DNA of 9,473 nucleotides from Comamonadaceae bacterium. Its GTDB lineage: Bacteria; Pseudomonadota; Gammaproteobacteria; Burkholderiales; Burkholderiaceae_C. The notes beneath the pieces were generated by a model, which was not told the DNA's origin, did no database searches, and was given only the letters and a program-made list of their open reading frames with translations. The position numbers and the translations under genes are program-made. The DNA lies in assembly GCA_947452325.1 (NCBI GenBank), contig CANGCZ010000047.1, forward strand, positions 1 through 9,473, in the 5' to 3' direction. Below, one piece after another: positions 6,356 through 9,473 of the stretch (positions are counted from its first letter, which is position 1; each line of letters opens with the position of its first letter).

Positions 6356-7924
6356 ATGGCTTCTATCGACTTCAAAGATGACTCTGCAGTCGTCATCATC
6401 GGTTCGGGCGCAGGCGGCGGCACATTGGCCAATGAGCTTTGCCAAAAAGGCATCAAGTGTGTGGTGCTGGAGGCAGGTGCTCGTCAATCCCCGCAATCTT
6501 TTGTCAACGATGAGTGGAAATCCTTCGGCCAACTGGCTTGGCTGGACCCGCGCACCACATCCGGTACTTGGCGCGTGGCCAAAGACTTCTCCGGGCTGCC
6601 TGCCTGGATTTGCAAAACTGTTGGCGGCTCCACCACCCACTGGGCGGGCGCCTCGCTGCGTTTTCAGGAGCATGAGTTCCGTGCCAAAACCGTTTATGGC
6701 GAACTCAAAGGCGCCAACCTGCTGGACTGGCCGGTGACCCTCAAAGAACTGGAGCCCTATTACGCCAAAGCCGAAAACAAAATGGGCGTGACCCGCACCA
6801 ACGGCATCCCCGGTCTGCCCGGCAACAACAACTTCAAAGTCATGTATGCCGGCGCCAAAAAGCTGGGCTACAAAGAAGTGCACACCGGCAATATGGCCAT
6901 CAACAGCCAGCCGCGTGACGGCCGTGGTCGTTGCATGCAACTTGGCTTTTGTTTCCAGGGTTGCAAAAGCGGCGCCAAATGGTCAACGCTGTACACAGAA
7001 ATTCCCAAAGCCGAAGCCACAGGCAATTTGGATTTGCGCCCCGAGTCGCATGTGGTGCGCATAGACCACAACGAAAAAGGCTTGGTCAATGGCGTGGTTT
7101 ATTTCGACAAAGATGGCAAGGAGCAACGCCAGGCAGCCCGTGTGGTTTGTGTGGCCGGTAACTCCATCGAGACGCCTCGTTTGTTGCTGCTGTCAGATTC
7201 ACACATGTTCCCGGACGGTCTGGCCAATTCCTCCGGCCAGGTCGGACGCAACTACATGCGCCACATGACAGGCTCGGTGTATGCCATGTTCAAAGACCCG
7301 GTGCACATGTACCGAGGTACCACCATGGCTGGCATCATCCGTGACGAATCGGTGTTCAATCCCCGTCGCGGTTTTGTCGGCGGCTATGAAATGGAAACCT
7401 TGTCTCTGGGCTTGTCATTCATGCCGGCCTTCCTCGACCCGGGTGCCTGGGGTGCTGAATACGCATCCTGGTTTGACAACTACACCCACATGGCCGGTAT
7501 GTGGCTGGTCGGTGAAGACATGCCGCGTGAAACCAACCGCATCACTTTGAACAGTGCGGTGCGCGACAAATGGGGCACCCCGGTGGCCAATGTGCATTTT
7601 GATGACCATGAAAACGACATCGTCATGCGCAACCATGCTTTCACCCAAGGCGAGCGTGTCTATCAGGCGGCAGGTGCGACCAAAACTTACCGCACACCGC
7701 CTTATCCGTCCACTCACAACCTGGGCAGTTGCAGGCTGAGCGCTAACCCGCGCGACGGCGTGGCCAACAAATGGGGCCAGACCCATGACATCCCTAACCT
7801 GTTCATCAGTGACGGTTCTCAGTTCACCTCAGGTGGCGCTGAAAACCCCACGTTGACGATTGTCACCTTGGCCATCCGCCAGGCCGACTACATCGCCCGG
7901 CAGATGACCGAACGGGCCATTTGA
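6356..7924 (+). CDS. FAD-dependent GMC dehydrogenase, catalytic subunit (gluconate/glucose dehydrogenase type)
   Basis: This 522-residue flavoprotein should oxidise a sugar, sugar acid or alcohol and pass electrons to a respiratory acceptor in the periplasm. The FAD-binding GSGAGGG is at 16-22 and LEAG, with the ribose-binding Glu39, at 38-41. The GMC C-terminal half has HNLGSCR with the expected catalytic His454, and NPTLT with Asn497 at the second active-site position, 43 residues later. Cys193, Cys199 and Cys203 form C-x5-C-x3-C, the spacing of the three cysteines that hold a 3Fe-4S cluster in Burkholderia FAD glucose dehydrogenase. There is no signal peptide, in line with export bound to the Tat-bearing subunit. 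AGGAG at 6342-6346 supports the start. The cytochrome c subunit usual in this group is not in the window. The substrate cannot be decided from sequence. Confidence 0.88.
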   Translation: MASIDFKDDSAVVIIGSGAGGGTLANELCQKGIKCVVLEAGARQSPQSFVNDEWKSFGQLAWLDPRTTSGTWRVAKDFSGLPAWICKTVGGSTTHWAGASLRFQEHEFRAKTVYGELKGANLLDWPVTLKELEPYYAKAENKMGVTRTNGIPGLPGNNNFKVMYAGAKKLGYKEVHTGNMAINSQPRDGRGRCMQLGFCFQGCKSGAKWSTLYTEIPKAEATGNLDLRPESHVVRIDHNEKGLVNGVVYFDKDGKEQRQAARVVCVAGNSIETPRLLLLSDSHMFPDGLANSSGQVGRNYMRHMTGSVYAMFKDPVHMYRGTTMAGIIRDESVFNPRRGFVGGYEMETLSLGLSFMPAFLDPGAWGAEYASWFDNYTHMAGMWLVGEDMPRETNRITLNSAVRDKWGTPVANVHFDDHENDIVMRNHAFTQGERVYQAAGATKTYRTPPYPSTHNLGSCRLSANPRDGVANKWGQTHDIPNLFISDGSQFTSGGAENPTLTIVTLAIRQADYIARQMTERAI

Positions 7925-7955
7925 TAAACTGGATTTCACTTCAAGGAGTGCGCAC

Positions 7956-8360
7956 ATGTGTGAGTATTTTGTGAAAGCAGACCCGATTCAGTACGAACAA
8001 CGTACACGCTCGGTTCGCATTCGCGGCATGCTCACCAGCATCCGTCTTGAAAACATGGTTTGGGATGTGCTGGCCGAAATGGCCGAGGATGAGGGCTGCA
8101 CCACCAATGCCCTCATCTGCAAGCTCCACGATGAAATCCTGCAACACCGGGGCGAAGTGCCCAACTTCGCCTCGTTTTTGCGTATCACCAGTTTGCGTTA
8201 CTTGCGCCGTTGCCTTATCACCATGGAGAAAAAGCACCAGCCGCTGACCGACTCTGATAACGTCAGCACGAATGACCTGTTGCCCATGTCCATGACCGGT
8301 ACCTTTGACCATTCCGTGGCCAGAACCCAGGCCAAACCATTGGCCGCTGTTAAAACCTGA
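7956..8360 (+). CDS. Ribbon-helix-helix domain protein, possible local regulator
   Basis: This 134-residue protein has one RHH domain. A strand with alternating basic and aliphatic residues (SVRIRGMLTSIRLE, 19-32) is followed by helix A (about 33-46) and helix B (about 49-62). A segment resembling the FAS(F/A)LR...LRYLRR end of the RHH_4 family comes next (about 72-86). The last ~45 residues are polar and unassigned. RHH proteins bind DNA as dimers by inserting the paired strands into the major groove. AAGGAG at 7943-7948, seven bases before the ATG, supports the start. It begins 31 bases after the GMC gene and ends eight bases before gloA, so it is probably cotranscribed with both. Control of this operon is the simplest hypothesis, but no operator is identified. 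RHH_4 proteins are poorly characterised. Confidence 0.75.
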   Translation: MCEYFVKADPIQYEQRTRSVRIRGMLTSIRLENMVWDVLAEMAEDEGCTTNALICKLHDEILQHRGEVPNFASFLRITSLRYLRRCLITMEKKHQPLTDSDNVSTNDLLPMSMTGTFDHSVARTQAKPLAAVKT

Positions 8361-8368
8361 ATTTCCCC

Positions 8369-8905
8369 ATGAGCTTTGATTCTGAATGGCAGCCCGGCGT
8401 CTGCGAAAACCCATCGGCTGCTTCCCGTGATTTTGTATTGAACCATTCCATGCTTCGCGTCAAGGACCCTGCTGTCTCACTTGACTTTTATTCGCGCGTC
8501 ATGGGCATGCGTTTGCTTCGCAAACTCGATTTCCCCGAGATGTCTTTCAGTCTGTATTTTTTAGCGGTTGCAGAGTCAGCCAGTCATGCGCCTGAAGACC
8601 CGGGCGAGCGTACCGCTTGGACGTTTTCACAAGCCGGTATTCTGGAGTTGACCCACAACTGGGGCACCGAAAGCAACCCGGATTTCAAATACCATGATGG
8701 AAACGCCCAGCCCCAGGGCTTCGGTCATATTTGCTTTTCTGTGCCCGATCTGGACTCCGCCATCCAATGGTTTGACGACAACCAAGTGGTTTATGTAAAG
8801 CGCCCCGAGCAAGGCAAGATGAAAGACGTGGCTTTCATTAAAGACCCGGACGGCTATTGGATAGAGATTGTCGAGCCCGCCAGGCTGAAAAAACTCGGTG
8901 CCTGA
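8369..8905 (+). CDS. gloA: Lactoylglutathione lyase (glyoxalase I), long form
   Basis: Glyoxalase I converts the hemithioacetal of methylglyoxal and glutathione to S-lactoylglutathione in the cytoplasm. The 178-residue product resembles the long eukaryote-type enzyme more than the ~135-residue E. coli form: it has an N-terminal extension, FSLYFLA, ELTHNWGTE, GFGHICF and KDPDGYWIEI. The predicted metal ligands are His26, Glu93, His120 and Glu166. The first is His, as in E. coli (His5), where the human enzyme has Gln. Long forms tend to use zinc and short ones nickel, so zinc is the guess here. The ATG is eight bases after the RHH stop with no visible Shine-Dalgarno site, suggesting translational coupling. 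Its TGA abuts the stop of the convergent small gene with no spacer. Confidence 0.94.
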   Translation: MSFDSEWQPGVCENPSAASRDFVLNHSMLRVKDPAVSLDFYSRVMGMRLLRKLDFPEMSFSLYFLAVAESASHAPEDPGERTAWTFSQAGILELTHNWGTESNPDFKYHDGNAQPQGFGHICFSVPDLDSAIQWFDDNQVVYVKRPEQGKMKDVAFIKDPDGYWIEIVEPARLKKLGA

Positions 8906-9175
8906 TCAGCGCGGTTTTTTCAAATCATTGGCAGAAACAAAGTCTTTGCGTTTGACTTCGTCGCTCTTCATGGCTTGCTGTATTTGCCGGACCAGCAGCA
9001 TTTTCGTGTCTTGCTGCATGGCTTGGGCGCGCAAACGTATATAAATGGATTTGGCTTTTTGCTTATCGGACTGAGCCTCAACCATGGCTTGAGCCCATAA
9101 GCCATCGCGTATCACGCCGTCTTGCATTTCACGCAAAACCATGGCGTGTATGAGTTCACTGGGTTGACTGGTCAT
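8906..9175 (-). CDS. Small conserved-looking protein of unknown function
   Basis: I cannot assign a function to this 89-residue protein. It is soluble, basic and predicted mostly helical, with no cysteine, signal peptide or membrane segment. The central stretch (about 20-52, containing VIRDGLWAQAM, EAQSDKQKAKSIYI and RLRAQAM) has a W-A-x-A...KAK-x-x-Y-I-x-L-R pattern that I recall from small uncharacterised proteobacterial proteins; this is memory, not a search. The C-terminal ~20 residues are very polar. The frame can be extended to ATG 9214, but that lies inside the tRNA-Thr gene, so ATG 9175 is preferred. The Shine-Dalgarno site is weak. It starts 13 bases after the tRNA 3' end, so it is probably on the same transcript and released by tRNA 3' processing. 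Confidence 0.7.
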   Translation of the reverse strand: MTSQPSELIHAMVLREMQDGVIRDGLWAQAMVEAQSDKQKAKSIYIRLRAQAMQQDTKMLLVRQIQQAMKSDEVKRKDFVSANDLKKPR

Positions 9176-9188
9176 CACTGCTTTCTGT

Positions 9189-9264
9189 TGGTGCCGGAGA
9201 GATGAATCGAACACCCGACCTTCTCATTACGAATGAGCTGCTCTACCGACTGAGCTACACCGGC
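9189..9264 (-). tRNA. tRNA-Thr (anticodon CGU), with encoded CCA
   Basis: The minus strand folds as a full 76-base cloverleaf. It has a 7-base acceptor stem (GCCGGTG/CTCCGGC), the D arm GCTC/GAGC, an anticodon stem with loop TTCGTAA (anticodon CGT, reading ACG), variable loop AGGTC, T arm GGGTG-TTCGATT-CATCT, and ACCA at the 3' end. The anticodon region matches E. coli tRNA-Thr(CGU) closely. The acceptor stem has a U-U mismatch at positions 6-67, and the T stem has two G-U pairs. The 5' end is 24 bases downstream of the fbp stop. Confidence 0.95.
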
Positions 9265-9274
9265 GTTCGGGAAA

Positions 9275-9280
9275 ATAATA
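9275..9280 (-). promoter_or_regulatory. Possible -10 element for tRNA-Thr
   Basis: TATTAT on the minus strand ends ten bases before the tRNA 5' end and is followed by a C/G-containing stretch (TTTTCCCGAAC) that could be a stable-RNA discriminator. The gap is otherwise AT-rich. No good -35 is seen; it would fall in the fbp 3' end. Transcription from fbp is the alternative. Confidence 0.3.
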
Positions 9281-9288
9281 ACAGTGTT

Positions 9289-9473
9289 TCAGCCTGCACT
9301 TTGATGCATGGCTGTCACGCGGGCCACTTCATTTTTTGAGCCCAGACACACGCTGACACGTGGGTGCAATTGGCTGGGTTGTATGTCCAGACTGCGTTCG
9401 CGACCATTGGTGGCCATGCCACCGGCTTGTTCAATCAGCCAACTCATGGGATTGGCTTCGTACATCAAACGCA
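9289..9473 (-). CDS. fbp: Fructose-1,6-bisphosphatase class 1, C-terminal end (5' end outside window)
   Basis: About 61 codons of the gluconeogenic and Calvin-cycle enzyme that hydrolyses fructose 1,6-bisphosphate to fructose 6-phosphate. The visible part reads RLMYEANPMSWLIEQAGG, then NGRERSLDIQP, then QLHPRVSVCLGSKNEV and a short tail ending MHQSAG. This is the conserved class 1 C-terminus. The RLxYEANP stretch carries the Arg and the metal-binding Glu equivalent to Arg276 and Glu280 of the mammalian enzyme. The frame is open through the window edge. The TGA is 24 bases before tRNA-Thr, with no terminator hairpin between them. Confidence 0.93.
   Translation of the reverse strand, partial: RLMYEANPMSWLIEQAGGMATNGRERSLDIQPSQLHPRVSVCLGSKNEVARVTAMHQSAG

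Noticed and set aside
6350..6940. 196-residue minus-strand frame over the start of the GMC gene
   Set aside because: It covers the FAD-binding region of a clear flavoprotein; shadow frame.
9176..9214. N-terminal extension of the small unknown protein to ATG 9214
   Set aside because: This start lies inside the tRNA-Thr gene; ATG 9175 avoids the overlap.
9189..9264. Integration site (att) at tRNA-Thr
   Set aside because: No second copy of the tRNA 3' end, integrase gene or composition shift is visible in the window.

Overview
The window looks like chromosomal DNA of a betaproteobacterium, most likely order Burkholderiales (Comamonadaceae-like). This rests on recognising the style of RhlE, ApaH, the fructose-bisphosphatase tail and tRNA-Thr(CGU); no database was searched. 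Base composition is moderate and even. I see no insertion sequence, phage gene, CRISPR array or integration scar. Genes are tightly packed, and three convergent gene pairs have overlapping, abutting or nearly abutting ends.

Left part (1-3268) is housekeeping: the 3' part of an rhlE-type DEAD-box RNA helicase (+), apaH (-), and a DUF21/CBS/CorC-type membrane protein resembling YtfL/PaeA (+). apaH and the membrane protein diverge from a gap of about 55 bases.

Middle part (3291-5449, minus strand) is the least ordinary. A 308-residue protein with an AerR/PpaA-like (SCHIC) B12-binding domain lies upstream of a 387-residue protein I do not recognise. The second protein is low-complexity, rich in Asp, Gln, Asn, Ala and Ser, and built largely of 12-residue repeats with consensus L-x-D-N-x-Q-A-L-x-x-E-A. 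The 68 bases between them hold a perfect 8-base direct repeat and a -10-like hexamer placed so that the repeat gene could be read from a nearly leaderless mRNA.

Right-middle part (5693-8905, plus strand) reads as one operon. It has a Tat-exported gluconate-2-dehydrogenase subunit-3-like small subunit, an FAD/GMC dehydrogenase with the three-cysteine Fe-S motif of the bacterial FAD glucose dehydrogenase group, a ribbon-helix-helix protein, and a long-form glyoxalase I. The first two should form a periplasmic sugar or alcohol dehydrogenase, but no cytochrome c subunit is encoded here. The RHH protein is a candidate local regulator. Glyoxalase would remove methylglyoxal.

Right end (8906-9473, minus strand) holds the 3' end of fbp, tRNA-Thr(CGU) 24 bases downstream of it, and a small conserved-looking protein of unknown function immediately after the tRNA.
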